64,000 nt of DNA from NCBI RefSeq assembly GCF_009862265.1, contig NZ_WWGX01000075.1, forward strand, positions 1,069 through 65,068. Direction: 5' to 3'. The DNA comes from Streptomyces sp. SID8352. Lineage in GTDB: Bacteria > Actinomycetota > Actinomycetes > Streptomycetales > Streptomycetaceae. How positions within the stretch are numbered: position 1 is the stretch's first letter; the number at the start of each line of letters is the position of its first letter. This document shows positions 15,235 through 24,147 of this stretch, piece after piece. The notes beneath the pieces are model-generated. The model made no database searches and was not told the origin of the DNA. It was given only the letters and a program-made list of their open reading frames with translations. Position numbers and translations under genes: made by a program.

Positions 15235-15569
15235 TGGCCACCGAAGTCGTGATCGATGTCGACGTGGACGAGGGCGCGGTCCGTGGCCTCGCCGTCAGCG
15301 ACACGGTTCAAGCGGACATGGCCGCGCGGATGGATGCCGTGGTCGCTGTTGGGCAGGCGATGGGCCCGGTGGACACCGGCGAGTACGTGTCGAAGATCCA
15401 CCGTATGCCGGGTCACGACGACGACGGCACCGTCCACGTTCAGGCGGACGCCGCCCACTCCATCTACGTGGAGTTCGGCACTCGGCAGACCGACCGGACC
15501 GGGCGGCGCATCCACCTGCCCCACCACACCCTCGGACACGCACTCGACGCCTCAGGAGGCGACCACTAA
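15234..15569 (+). CDS. HK97 gp10-like neck/tail completion protein
   Basis: 111 residues. The segment GPVDTGEYVSKIHRM and the later AHSIYVEFGTRQ are signatures of HK97-gp10 family proteins, which join the completed tail to the connector. Confidence 0.75.
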   Translation: MATEVVIDVDVDEGAVRGLAVSDTVQADMAARMDAVVAVGQAMGPVDTGEYVSKIHRMPGHDDDGTVHVQADAAHSIYVEFGTRQTDRTGRRIHLPHHTLGHALDASGGDH

Positions 15570-15937
15570 TGGCCGACGACAAGCAGATCAGCGACGTTGC
15601 TCGCGTCTGCCACGACGCCAACCGGGCGTGGCAGATCGCCTCGGGCGATCCCGCCGTGTCGCCTTCGTGGGACGAGTCACCCGAGTGGCAGCGCGTCAGC
15701 GCGATCCAGGGAGTGCGGAAGGCCCTGGAGGGAGCCACACCCGAGCAGCTGCACCAGGACTGGTGCGACTTCAAGACCAGCGACGGCTGGGTCTACGGGC
15801 CTGTCAAGGACGAGGCCGCCAAGACCCACCCCTGTCTCATGTCTTACCGCGACCTGCCGCCCGAGCAGCGCCGCAAGGACGCACTGTTCGCGGCCATCGT
15901 CGCCGCACTGACCAGCGAGGAGAGCCACGATGGCTGA
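15569..15937 (+). CDS. RyR-domain protein
   Basis: 122 residues. The central part follows the ryanodine-receptor repeat pattern: VCHDANRAWQIASGDPAVSP at the N-terminus, then DGWVYGPVKDEAAKTHPCLM and SYRDLPPEQRRKDALFAAIV (W-x-Y-G-x2-KD...K-x-HP-x-L-x2-Y-x2-L-P). Such single-domain proteins occur in phages and in bacterial conflict systems; ligand binding is suspected but unproven. It sits inside the neck/tail cassette, coupled on both sides, an unexpected place for a non-structural domain. Confidence 0.78.
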   Translation: MADDKQISDVARVCHDANRAWQIASGDPAVSPSWDESPEWQRVSAIQGVRKALEGATPEQLHQDWCDFKTSDGWVYGPVKDEAAKTHPCLMSYRDLPPEQRRKDALFAAIVAALTSEESHDG

Positions 15938-16229
15938 CGGCGACACCGTGAAGATGAAGCTCACATTCTGGCGAGGCACCCAGCGGCCCGGGACCGTGGT
16001 CGAAGTCCCCGCAGACGAAGTCCACCGCTGGAAGGGGTTCGCCACCCAGGTCGAGGACCCCGCCCCGGACGGCAGCACCCCCGACGGGCGGCCCGCCGAC
16101 ACCGCGAAGATCGACGACTGGCGCGCCTACGCCATCCGGCACGGCATGGACAAGCCCACCGCCGACAAGGCCACCAAGGCGGACCTCGTCGACTTCGCGG
16201 ACAAGGCCCGGGCCGGAGCCAAGGCGTAG
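15930..16229 (+). CDS. Small protein with SAP-like C-terminus
   Basis: 99 residues, overlapping the RyR gene by 8 nt. The N-terminal 45 residues look like a small SH3/KOW-like barrel (MKLTFWRGTQRPGTVVEVPA). The C-terminal KIDDWRAYAIRHGMDKPTAD plus KATKADLVDFADKA matches the end of the gene at 14117, so the two share a domain by duplication. Function unknown. Confidence 0.6.
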   Translation: MADGDTVKMKLTFWRGTQRPGTVVEVPADEVHRWKGFATQVEDPAPDGSTPDGRPADTAKIDDWRAYAIRHGMDKPTADKATKADLVDFADKARAGAKA

Positions 16230-16231
16230 CC

Positions 16232-16666
16232 ATGACGACCCCGCCGCTGGTTCTCCCCGACGGCAAGCAGATCGCCATCCAGCTCCTGGCGGCCGATCTG
16301 CCGGACGTGCACGTCACCGGGAAGCTCCCCGAAGGCAAGGCCCTCAACGCTGCGCTTCCCGCCGTCAGGGTGCTCCGCATCGGCGGGACCGCTGACATAC
16401 GCGGCTGGAGCGACCCCGCGGCCAGGGACAACCCGCGGTTCTCCATCGACTGCTACGCGAGCGACGACCAGCAGGCCATGCGGCTCGCCCGCCGAGTCTG
16501 CGCCGCCTGGGAGCTGCTCAACGGCCGCTCCACCGAGGACGGGACCGTCATCGGCATCAGCCAGGAAACCGGCCCCCAAGACCGCCCCGAGGAACCGAAC
16601 TCCGACATCGCTCGTGTCGGGATGACTCTGGGGATGAGCGTCAGCCCACCCCGATCGACCAGCTAG
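16232..16666 (+). CDS. Tail terminator protein
   Basis: 144 residues, alpha/beta: VLRIGGTADIRGWSDPAARD, PRFSIDCYASDDQQAMRLAR. This matches lambda gpU/SPP1 gp17-like terminators that cap the tail tube and set its joining surface. Position between gp10-like and tail tube genes agrees. Confidence 0.68.
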   Translation: MTTPPLVLPDGKQIAIQLLAADLPDVHVTGKLPEGKALNAALPAVRVLRIGGTADIRGWSDPAARDNPRFSIDCYASDDQQAMRLARRVCAAWELLNGRSTEDGTVIGISQETGPQDRPEEPNSDIARVGMTLGMSVSPPRSTS

Positions 16667-16676
16667 GAGGCCCATC

Positions 16677-17273
16677 GTGGGCGACTCATCGACGATCATC
16701 GTCGGCACAGCCGGCAAGGCCTACATGGGCGAGGTCGGGTCGACGTTCCCGACCGGGCCCGAGGAGCCGTGGGGTGCGGACTTCACGGACCTGGGGTTCG
16801 TGACTCCGGACGGCCTGGAGGAGGCTCTGGAGGAGGAGCGGACCCAACTCGACGCGTGGGGCGAGGATGCCCCGGTCATCGACCTGGCGAAGAAGCGGAC
16901 GCAGACGTTCAAGCTGGTGTTCCGCCAGACGACCGCGCCACTCCTCAGCCTGTACTACCAGGTCAGCCTGGCGAACATGGTGTCCACTCCGGCCGTCACG
17001 ACGGGCACCCCGAAGAAGCAGTTCCTGTCCTTCGGGTCGGGCAGCCTCGCGGACACCGTGGAGATCGCCCTCGGCCTCGACGTGATCATGTCGGGGAAGC
17101 GACACCGCATCATGATCGCCCGGTGTGGCGTGTCGGACCGCGAGGCCATCAAGCACTCCGCCGACGACTCCAGCAACTACGGGCTCACCTTCACCGCGCT
17201 GGCCGCGCCGGGCGGACTCCAGAGCGTCCAGCACCAGATCACCGACGTGCCCCTCCCCGCCGTCACCCCGTAA
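16677..17273 (+). CDS. Major tail (tube) protein
   Basis: 198 residues, GTG start with AGGAGG 6 nt upstream. Contains ADFTDLGFVTPDGLEEALEE and FKLVFRQTTAPLLSLYYQVS, typical of actinophage tube proteins with a two-sheet beta sandwich. Placed before the tail chaperones and tape measure, as expected for the hexameric ring stacked along the tail. Confidence 0.82.
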   Translation: MGDSSTIIVGTAGKAYMGEVGSTFPTGPEEPWGADFTDLGFVTPDGLEEALEEERTQLDAWGEDAPVIDLAKKRTQTFKLVFRQTTAPLLSLYYQVSLANMVSTPAVTTGTPKKQFLSFGSGSLADTVEIALGLDVIMSGKRHRIMIARCGVSDREAIKHSADDSSNYGLTFTALAAPGGLQSVQHQITDVPLPAVTP

Positions 17274-17377
17274 CCCTCCGGACTGGTGGCCTGTCGCGCT
17301 CAATCCCTGGGCGGGGGCGGCACGACAGGCCACCTGCACAGCCCCCGCCCCAGCCCCTGCCCAAGGAAGAGGACACC

Positions 17378-17818
17378 GTGTCCAAGCCGAACCGCAAGGT
17401 CATACGCCTCCAAGAGATGCGCGCCCAGATCGCGCAGGCTGCTGGCATCAAATACGTCGACCTCGTCTTCGAACTGCCCCCCGTCGACGACCAGCCCGAG
17501 GGCGCCGTCCCGGAGGAGCGCACCTGCTCCTTCCTCGTGCAGGACTACTGGCCGCTCGAACTCATCGAGGCCGTCGAAGCCGAGGACGGCAACGCGAACC
17601 TGTCCATGCTCCGCAAGGTCGCATCCCCGCCGGACGCGTTCGACGCCCTGGTGAGGACCGCGCAGCTCACCGTAGGCGAACTGAAGGAACTCATCGGAGA
17701 GCTCAGCAAGGAGGCGGGCACCGACGAGGGGGAAGGCTCTGGCTCCTCGACGTCCTCCGCGAGCACGCCGGGAGCCTCCGCGCCGACCTCCAGCGGTACT
17801 ACCCCGGCCGTCGTCTAA
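17378..17818 (+). CDS. Tail assembly chaperone G (in-frame product)
   Basis: 146 residues, GTG start. Helical body (RKVIRLQEMRAQIAQAAGIK, DAFDALVRTAQLTVGELKEL) and a low-complexity Ser/Thr tail (GSGSSTSSASTPGASAPTSS) that is read only when no frameshift occurs. It binds the tape measure protein during tail assembly. Confidence 0.75.
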   Translation: MSKPNRKVIRLQEMRAQIAQAAGIKYVDLVFELPPVDDQPEGAVPEERTCSFLVQDYWPLELIEAVEAEDGNANLSMLRKVASPPDAFDALVRTAQLTVGELKELIGELSKEAGTDEGEGSGSSTSSASTPGASAPTSSGTTPAVV

Positions 17819-18231
17819 ACGAGTTCTGGGCCATGTCCTGGGGCGAGGGCTCCATGAACTGGGCCGAACTCCGCGACCTGGTCCAGGCCCTCCCCGAGGA
17901 CTCCGCCACCAAGGCCGCTCTCGCAGGCGACATCGACGGCCAACGCTGGTCAGCCAGCACCTTCCTCGCCGCCGCCCAGTACAACGCCCTCCTGATGCTC
18001 GTCCGGATCCTCTGGACCGCCCACCTCAAGGGCAAGGCCCCAGCCATGGACCCCATCCAGCCACCACGAATCGAGGCACACGAAGCAGACGAAGCCGAAC
18101 TGGCCGAGGCGCAGCAGCGAGCCGAGCAGTACCTCGACTCCTACTCCCCGGCAGGGACCAGGCAAGACGAACAGGCGGACATCAACGAGTGGCAGGCGCG
18201 GATCGCCGCGCTTGAAGCAGCACACGGATAG
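17378..18231 (+). CDS. Tail assembly chaperone GT (-1 frameshift fusion)
   Basis: The frame that ends at 18231 has no good start of its own and continues the chaperone in the -1 frame. Reading 17378-17731, then from 17731 onward, gives a fusion of about 284 residues: after the slip EGGRLWLLDVLREHAGSLRA then DLQRYYPG. The LLD-x-L-x2-H...L-x2-DLQ-x2-Y pattern is the usual start of T domains in actinophages. The C-terminal half is charged and helical. This lambda G/GT arrangement is near-universal in long-tailed siphoviruses. Confidence 0.78.
17728..17734 (+). other. Slippery heptamer GGGGGAA
   Basis: In the chaperone frame the codons are GAG GGG GAA GGC. G GGG GAA permits both tRNAs to slip back one base (GGG to GGG, GAA to GGA). 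It is the only strong slip site in the overlap of the two frames. Confidence 0.65.
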
Positions 18232-18246
18232 CGAAAGGAGGACGGC

Positions 18247-21200
18247 ATGGCCGAGGCCACGGTAGTTGGACGGACCCGAGTATCACTCACCCCCGACACC
18301 TCGAACTTCGGCAGCCTCCTCCGAGTCGAGCTCCCCAAAGCCATCCGCCCCGGGGCCATCCGGGCGGGCGACCTTGCCGGGCAGATCATCACCGGCAAGG
18401 TCCGCACCGCCGTCAGCAAGATGAAGCCGGTCGTCAAGGTCGGGATCAGCCTCGACACCGCCGCCGCCAAGACCGAGCTGGGCAAGCTCACCGCCCGTCG
18501 CACCGCCACCATCACCGCCCAAGCCGACACCGCCACCGCCAAACAGGAACTCGGCAGGCTCACCACCGCCCGCACCGTCAAGGTCACCGCCCAACTCGAC
18601 GACCGCGGGGCGAAGTCCGCGCTCGGCCGGCTCACCGCGGACCGCACCGTCAAGGTCACGGCCGGACTGGACGACCGGGCAGCGCGGGACGGTCTGACCA
18701 GGCTCACTGCCAGTCAAACGGTGAAGGTCACGGTCGGGCTCGATGAGACCGCGGCGAAGGCGAAGCTGCGGGGCATCCTCGGACAGCGGACCGTCGATGT
18801 CCTCCCCAGGATCCAGCAGGCCGCGTATCGGGCGGCCGAACGGCAGCTCGACAAGCTCACCGCCGACCGCGTCGTCAACATCCGGGCGAGCGTGGACACC
18901 CGGGTCGGTGCGCAGGAGATCCGCAACCTCACCCAGCGCCGCCAGGTCCGTATCGGGATCGACGTCGACACCCGCGTCGCCGCAGACAGCCTCGCCAACC
19001 TCACCCGCCGCCGGCAGATGACGGTGCAGGCGCGCGCCGACACGGCCGCCGCGAACACGGCGCTGACCTTCCTCACCCGCGACCGCACCATGAACGTCCG
19101 GGTCCGCACCACCGGGCTCGCCGCGCTCACCGGCAGCCTCGGCCGACTCAGCAGCAGTGGCGGCGGTGTGGCGGGCGGCATGTTGTCCACGTCAGGGCGC
19201 ATCACCGCCCTGACCACCGCCGCGCTCTCCGCCCTCCCCGCCATCGCGTCGCTCAGCTCCGCCCTCGCACAGATGGGGCCCCTGGCCGCCACGGCCGCGC
19301 CCGCGCTCGGCCTCCTCATCGGCAGCTTCACCGCCATCAAACTCGGCACCAAGGGCGTGGGCGACGCCCTGAAGGCCGCGTTCGAGGACACCAGCAGCGA
19401 AGCGAAAGCCGCCGCCTCGGCCACCCGGCAGGTCGAAACCGCACAGCGGTCCCTCACCCGGGCCCAGCGGTCTCTGCAGGATGCCCGGGTGTCGGCCACC
19501 GAACGAGTCCGGCAGGCACAGGAAGCCGTCACCACCTCCGAACGCGCCCTCATCCGATCCCAGCGGGACGCCCAGCGCGCCCAGCTCGACCTGACCGCGG
19601 CCCGACGGCAAGCAGCCCGGGACCTGCAGGACTTGAACCAGCGGCTGAAGGCGGGCCGCCTGTCGGAAGCGGAGGCCACCCTCGCCATCCAGCAGGCCGA
19701 ACTCGACTTGCAGGCCACCCGGTCCGATCCGGCGGCGACGCAGCTCCAGATCCAGCAGGCCGAACTCGCCCGGGACCGGGCCGTGCAGTCCCTGGAGGAC
19801 CAGCGGATCGAACTCGCCCGGCTGGAGAAGGACACCGCCGCCGCGAATAAGGCCGGAGTCGAGGGCTCGAAGACCGTCGTCGACGCGAAACGGCAGGTGG
19901 CCGCAGCCGACGAACAGGTTGCCGAGCGGGGCCGGGCGGTCGCTGCCGCCCAGCAGCAGGTCACGAAGGCGCAGGTGGAGGGGCAGCGAGAGATAGCGGA
20001 CGCGCAGGAAGCCGTCGCCGACGCCGTCCGCGCCGTCGCGGACGCCCAGCAGAACGCCGCCGCCCAGACCACGAAGCTCGACGAAGCACTCGCCAAACTC
20101 TCCCCGAACGCACGCGGCTTCGTCCGCACCATCCAGAGCATGGCCCCCGCGTGGAGTGCCATGCGCCTTGACGTGCAGGACTCCCTGTTCGCGGGGCTGG
20201 GGGCCCGCCTCAAGGAGGTGGGCAGCCAGGTACTGCCCACCGTGCGTACCGGACTGGCCGGGGCCGCCGGCGACCTGAACCTGATGGGCCGCAACGCGCT
20301 CGGCGCGGTGGCCAGCCTGGAGAAGACCGGAGTCCTGGCCGGCGTCTTCGACGGCATTCGCTCCAGCCTCGGCAACCTCGCCCGGCTCCCCGGGCAGTTG
20401 GTGACGGCGTTCGGGCAGCTCTCCGTCGCGGCCCGCCCCGCGTTCGACCGCATGACCGGCGGCCTCGCCGAATCCATGGACCGCGCCATGGCCAAGATGG
20501 GCAAGGCATTCGAGGACGGCCGCCTGGAGAAGGCCATCTCCACCGCCCTCGATGTGGCCGTGCAGTTCGGCGGAGTCCTCGGCGACCTGGGCGGCATCAT
20601 CGGCGGCATCATGAAGGCCGCCGACGCCGCGGGCGGTGACTTCTTCGGTGTGATCGGTGCGGCACTGAAGGAGATCCGCAGGGTCATCGAGCTGCCGGAG
20701 ATGCAGGAGGCCCTGACCGCGGTCTTCCGGGCACTCAACGCGGTCGCGAGTCTGCTGGCGGGTGCGCTGGGTGCTGCGTTGCAGGCGTTCCTGCCGGTCC
20801 TCGCCGCGCTCGCCCCCGTGGTCGTGCAGCTTGCGGAGAAGCTCGGTCCGGTCCTGGCGCAGATCTTCACGGAGCTGGCCACGGCGCTGATGCCCGTCAT
20901 CGAGGCGCTGATGCCGGTCATCGTGGACGTCGTCACCGTGATCGCTGATCTCGCGGTCCAGCTCCTTCCGCTGCTGGCGCCGCTGGGGACGCTGATCGGC
21001 GCGATCGTCACGGCGGTCAGCCCGATCATCAGCATGATCGGCCAGAACCTGACGACGCTGATCATGCCGCTGGTGCAGGCCCTCGTCCCGGTGATCCTCG
21101 GTCTGCTGCCCGCGGTCGGAGCGATCGGTCAGATCCTCGGCCAGCTCGCTCCGCTGTTCCCGCCGCTGCTGCAGGCGCTGATGCCGCTGCTGCCGCCGCT

Positions 21201-24147
21201 GGGTGAGCTGGCGGTGTCGCTGCTGACCCTGGCCCTTCAGGTGATTACCCCGCTGATGCCGTTGATCGTCGGCCTCGCCGGACTCTTCACGGGGGTCCTC
21301 GCCGGTGCGGTCGGCTTCCTCGTCTCGATCATCAGCACGGTGATCGGCTGGTTCACGGCGTTCACGGACGCCTGCACGGCCGCGGTGAAGTGGGTCGTCG
21401 ACCGGTTCCGGTGGTTGTGGGATGTCCTCCTCGGCCACTCGATCATCCCGGACATCGTGAACGGAACGGTCGGCTGGTTCAAGAGGCTCTGGCGGTGGTT
21501 GAAGGAGCTGATAGGCGGGATCGTGTCCGGCACGGTCGGCTTCTTCCGCGACCTCAAGAACGACACGATCGCCATCTGGGACGCCTTCTGGCGGCGCGTG
21601 AAGTCCATCGCCTCCGACGCGTGGGGACTCGTCCGCGAAGGCTTCGACCGGTTCGCAGGCGGCCTCAAGAAGGCCTTCGAAGGCATGCGCGACGGCATCG
21701 GCGACATCTGGTCAGGCATCAAGAACCTCGTCGCCGCCCCCATCCGCTTCTGGATCGACACCGTCTACAACAACGGCATCGTCTCCGTGTGGAACGCCAC
21801 CGCAGCCAAGCTCCCAGGCGTCCCTGACCTGCAGAAGATGTCCATGCCCAAGGGCCTCGGGAAGGCACGCGGCGGTATCCTCCCCGGCTGGTCCACCTGG
21901 CGCGACGGCGACGACCAGCTGGTGCCCATGCGCCGCGGCGAAGGCGTCTACGTATCCGAGGTCATGCGCGACCCCTACGAGCGGGCCCGCCTCCACGCCC
22001 TCAACGCCGCCGCGATCCGCGGCACCCACCCCGCCATCGCCCGCAGCCAGTACGGATTCGCCGAGGGCGGCATCCTCGGCGGGCTGAAGGCCGCCGGCTC
22101 GGGCATCGTCTCCGGCGTCGGCAAGGTACTCGACAAGGGCGCCGACGTCGCACGCGGTGGCCTCGCGAACCTCGCCGAGAAGGCGTTCTCCCCGATCAAG
22201 AAGGGCATCCGGTCGGTCCTCGGCGCTGACACGGGCGGCTGGAAGGGCATGATCGCCTCGGCCCCCCTCAACCTTATCGACAAGGCCATCGACTGGATCA
22301 GGGGCAAGGACATCCCCGAGCCGTCCGGCGCCTGGCGCAAGCCCGTGACGGCCCCGTTCGGGACGCCGTTCGGGCAGCCGGGCCTGATGTGGGCATCAGG
22401 GAAGCACACGGGCCTGGACTTCCCAGCAAAGACCGGCACCAAAGTCGTCGCCGTCGACAACGGCACCGTCCGCGCGGTCGAGAACGGCGGCCCCTACGGC
22501 AAGCACATCACGATCGACCACGGCGGCGGACTCGCCAGCCTGTACGCCCACCTGTCCTCCATGGTCGCCAAGGCCGGAGACGGCATCAAGCAGGGCGCAC
22601 GAGTCGGTGCGGTGGGCGCCACCGGCAACGTCACCGGCCCACACCTCCACCTCGAAGCCCGCCTCCGCGGCAAGGGCATCGACCCCATGCCGTACCTGTC
22701 CGGTGGCGACGCCGGCGGCAGTGGCGTGCAGCGCTGGACCGGTGTCGTCCAGCAGGCTCTCGGCGAGCTCCGTCAGTCCATGGGCCTCGTCTCCACGACG
22801 CTCCGCCGGATGAGCCAGGAGTCCGGCGGCGACCCGCGCTCGGTCAACCGGTGGGACTCCAACTGGAAGGCCGGTCACCCGAGCGTCGGGTTGATGCAGG
22901 TCATCAAGGGAACCTTCGCTGCCTACGCCGGGAAGTACCGGAAGACCGGCCCGTTCATGTACGGCGTCTCCGTCGACCCGATGGCCAACATTTACGCGTC
23001 GATGCGGTACGCCCTCGACCGGTACGGCTCCCTGCCGAAGGCGTACAACCGGCCGGGCGGCTACGCCCGCGGCGGCGTCGTCAGCATCAGCCGCGGCCTT
23101 CCCCGCGGCTACGCGAAGGGCGGCACGATCACCGTCGGCGGGAAGCGCATCGACACCGGGCCGATCGCCGCGAGCGTCGGAGTCGACTTCCTCAAGCAGC
23201 TTGCCGGGACCGCGGCACAGATCGACGCCGCCATGACCAAGGTCGCCACGGCGATCAAGACGGCGTTCAAGGGCGTCAACACGACCCTCGACGACAAGCT
23301 CCTCAAGCAGATCAGCACCCAGACGAAAAAGCTCGACGCCCTCGCCAAGCAGCGGGACGCCATCGCCGCAAAGATCACCGCCGCACGGCAGCTCGCAGCC
23401 GACGCTACCGACCAGGCCGTCAGCTTCACCAGCATGACCGGCCTCCCCAACAGCGGACTCACGTTCGGCGCAGGCGGCATCCTCGCCGGGCTCAACGTCC
23501 GCCTCGGGCAACTCAAGAAATTCGGCACCAACCTCACCGCCCTCGCCAAGCGCGGCCTCAACAAAGACCTGCTCCAGCAGATCATCACCGCCGGACCCGA
23601 ACAGGGCGCCGCCTACGCCCAGGCCCTGGTCGACGCCACCCCCGCCGAACTCAAGAACATCAACGCCACCCAGACCGCCATCAGCAAAGCCACCACCGCG
23701 TTCGGCAAGGGCGCCGCCAACGCCATGTACGACACCGGCACACAGGCCGGCAAGGGCTTCCTCACCGGCCTCCAATCGACGCAGAAGCTCATCGAGCAGC
23801 AGATGGCGAAGCTCGCGAAGGCCATCCAGAAGACCATCAAGGTCGAACTGAAGATCAAGAGCCCGTCTCGGATCCTTGAAGCGCTCGGCCGGTTCACCGG
23901 CCTTGGCTACGCCCGCGGCGTCGAACGCACCATCCCCGCCACCCAGGCCGCTGCCGCGCGCATGGCGGGAGCTGTCCGCCGCACCGCAGCAGCCACCGCC
24001 ACCCGCATCCAGCAGCAGTCCACGATCAACAACGGCGGCGACCGGCACCTCCACTTCAACGCCACCACCCGCGAAGTGCCGACCCGCAAGGCGCTCCTCG
24101 ACGCACTCGCCATCGACGACATGCTCAACAGAACGGTGGTGGTCTGA
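18247..24147 (+). CDS. Tape measure protein with M23 and transglycosylase domains
   Basis: 1966 residues, GAAAGGAGG upstream. It sets tail length and spans the tail lumen. Layout: nine 24-residue repeats (about residues 68-290); a Gly/Ala hydrophobic stretch; a long coiled coil (about 380-620); several hydrophobic helices (about 830-1050); Trp/Phe-rich region; an M23 metallopeptidase domain (HTGLDFPA near 1388 and PHLHLEA near 1465, the zinc ligands); a lytic transglycosylase domain (SQESGGDP near 1522, VGLMQVIKGTF, PMANIYASMRYALDRYG); and a second coiled coil. The two wall-cutting domains probably open peptidoglycan during DNA entry. Confidence 0.9.
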   Translation: MAEATVVGRTRVSLTPDTSNFGSLLRVELPKAIRPGAIRAGDLAGQIITGKVRTAVSKMKPVVKVGISLDTAAAKTELGKLTARRTATITAQADTATAKQELGRLTTARTVKVTAQLDDRGAKSALGRLTADRTVKVTAGLDDRAARDGLTRLTASQTVKVTVGLDETAAKAKLRGILGQRTVDVLPRIQQAAYRAAERQLDKLTADRVVNIRASVDTRVGAQEIRNLTQRRQVRIGIDVDTRVAADSLANLTRRRQMTVQARADTAAANTALTFLTRDRTMNVRVRTTGLAALTGSLGRLSSSGGGVAGGMLSTSGRITALTTAALSALPAIASLSSALAQMGPLAATAAPALGLLIGSFTAIKLGTKGVGDALKAAFEDTSSEAKAAASATRQVETAQRSLTRAQRSLQDARVSATERVRQAQEAVTTSERALIRSQRDAQRAQLDLTAARRQAARDLQDLNQRLKAGRLSEAEATLAIQQAELDLQATRSDPAATQLQIQQAELARDRAVQSLEDQRIELARLEKDTAAANKAGVEGSKTVVDAKRQVAAADEQVAERGRAVAAAQQQVTKAQVEGQREIADAQEAVADAVRAVADAQQNAAAQTTKLDEALAKLSPNARGFVRTIQSMAPAWSAMRLDVQDSLFAGLGARLKEVGSQVLPTVRTGLAGAAGDLNLMGRNALGAVASLEKTGVLAGVFDGIRSSLGNLARLPGQLVTAFGQLSVAARPAFDRMTGGLAESMDRAMAKMGKAFEDGRLEKAISTALDVAVQFGGVLGDLGGIIGGIMKAADAAGGDFFGVIGAALKEIRRVIELPEMQEALTAVFRALNAVASLLAGALGAALQAFLPVLAALAPVVVQLAEKLGPVLAQIFTELATALMPVIEALMPVIVDVVTVIADLAVQLLPLLAPLGTLIGAIVTAVSPIISMIGQNLTTLIMPLVQALVPVILGLLPAVGAIGQILGQLAPLFPPLLQALMPLLPPLGELAVSLLTLALQVITPLMPLIVGLAGLFTGVLAGAVGFLVSIISTVIGWFTAFTDACTAAVKWVVDRFRWLWDVLLGHSIIPDIVNGTVGWFKRLWRWLKELIGGIVSGTVGFFRDLKNDTIAIWDAFWRRVKSIASDAWGLVREGFDRFAGGLKKAFEGMRDGIGDIWSGIKNLVAAPIRFWIDTVYNNGIVSVWNATAAKLPGVPDLQKMSMPKGLGKARGGILPGWSTWRDGDDQLVPMRRGEGVYVSEVMRDPYERARLHALNAAAIRGTHPAIARSQYGFAEGGILGGLKAAGSGIVSGVGKVLDKGADVARGGLANLAEKAFSPIKKGIRSVLGADTGGWKGMIASAPLNLIDKAIDWIRGKDIPEPSGAWRKPVTAPFGTPFGQPGLMWASGKHTGLDFPAKTGTKVVAVDNGTVRAVENGGPYGKHITIDHGGGLASLYAHLSSMVAKAGDGIKQGARVGAVGATGNVTGPHLHLEARLRGKGIDPMPYLSGGDAGGSGVQRWTGVVQQALGELRQSMGLVSTTLRRMSQESGGDPRSVNRWDSNWKAGHPSVGLMQVIKGTFAAYAGKYRKTGPFMYGVSVDPMANIYASMRYALDRYGSLPKAYNRPGGYARGGVVSISRGLPRGYAKGGTITVGGKRIDTGPIAASVGVDFLKQLAGTAAQIDAAMTKVATAIKTAFKGVNTTLDDKLLKQISTQTKKLDALAKQRDAIAAKITAARQLAADATDQAVSFTSMTGLPNSGLTFGAGGILAGLNVRLGQLKKFGTNLTALAKRGLNKDLLQQIITAGPEQGAAYAQALVDATPAELKNINATQTAISKATTAFGKGAANAMYDTGTQAGKGFLTGLQSTQKLIEQQMAKLAKAIQKTIKVELKIKSPSRILEALGRFTGLGYARGVERTIPATQAAAARMAGAVRRTAAATATRIQQQSTINNGGDRHLHFNATTREVPTRKALLDALAIDDMLNRTVVV
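18448..19116 (+). repeat. Nine 24-residue repeats in tape measure N-terminus
   Basis: Units follow D-x3-A-x3-L-x2-LT-x2-RTVKVTA, e.g. DDRGAKSALGRLTADRTVKV and DTRVAADSLANLTRRRQMTV. The sixth copy is four residues longer. One helix plus one strand per unit is likely. The repeat is at protein level; DNA copies have diverged. Confidence 0.75.

Noticed and set aside
18448..19116. Regular repeats considered as a CRISPR-like or DNA repeat
   Set aside because: The period is 72 nt in one coding frame, copies differ at third positions, and there are no unique spacers; it is a protein repeat.
19192..21438. 748-residue open frame antisense to the tape measure gene
   Set aside because: Mirror of a long GC-rich gene, no start signal and very biased composition.
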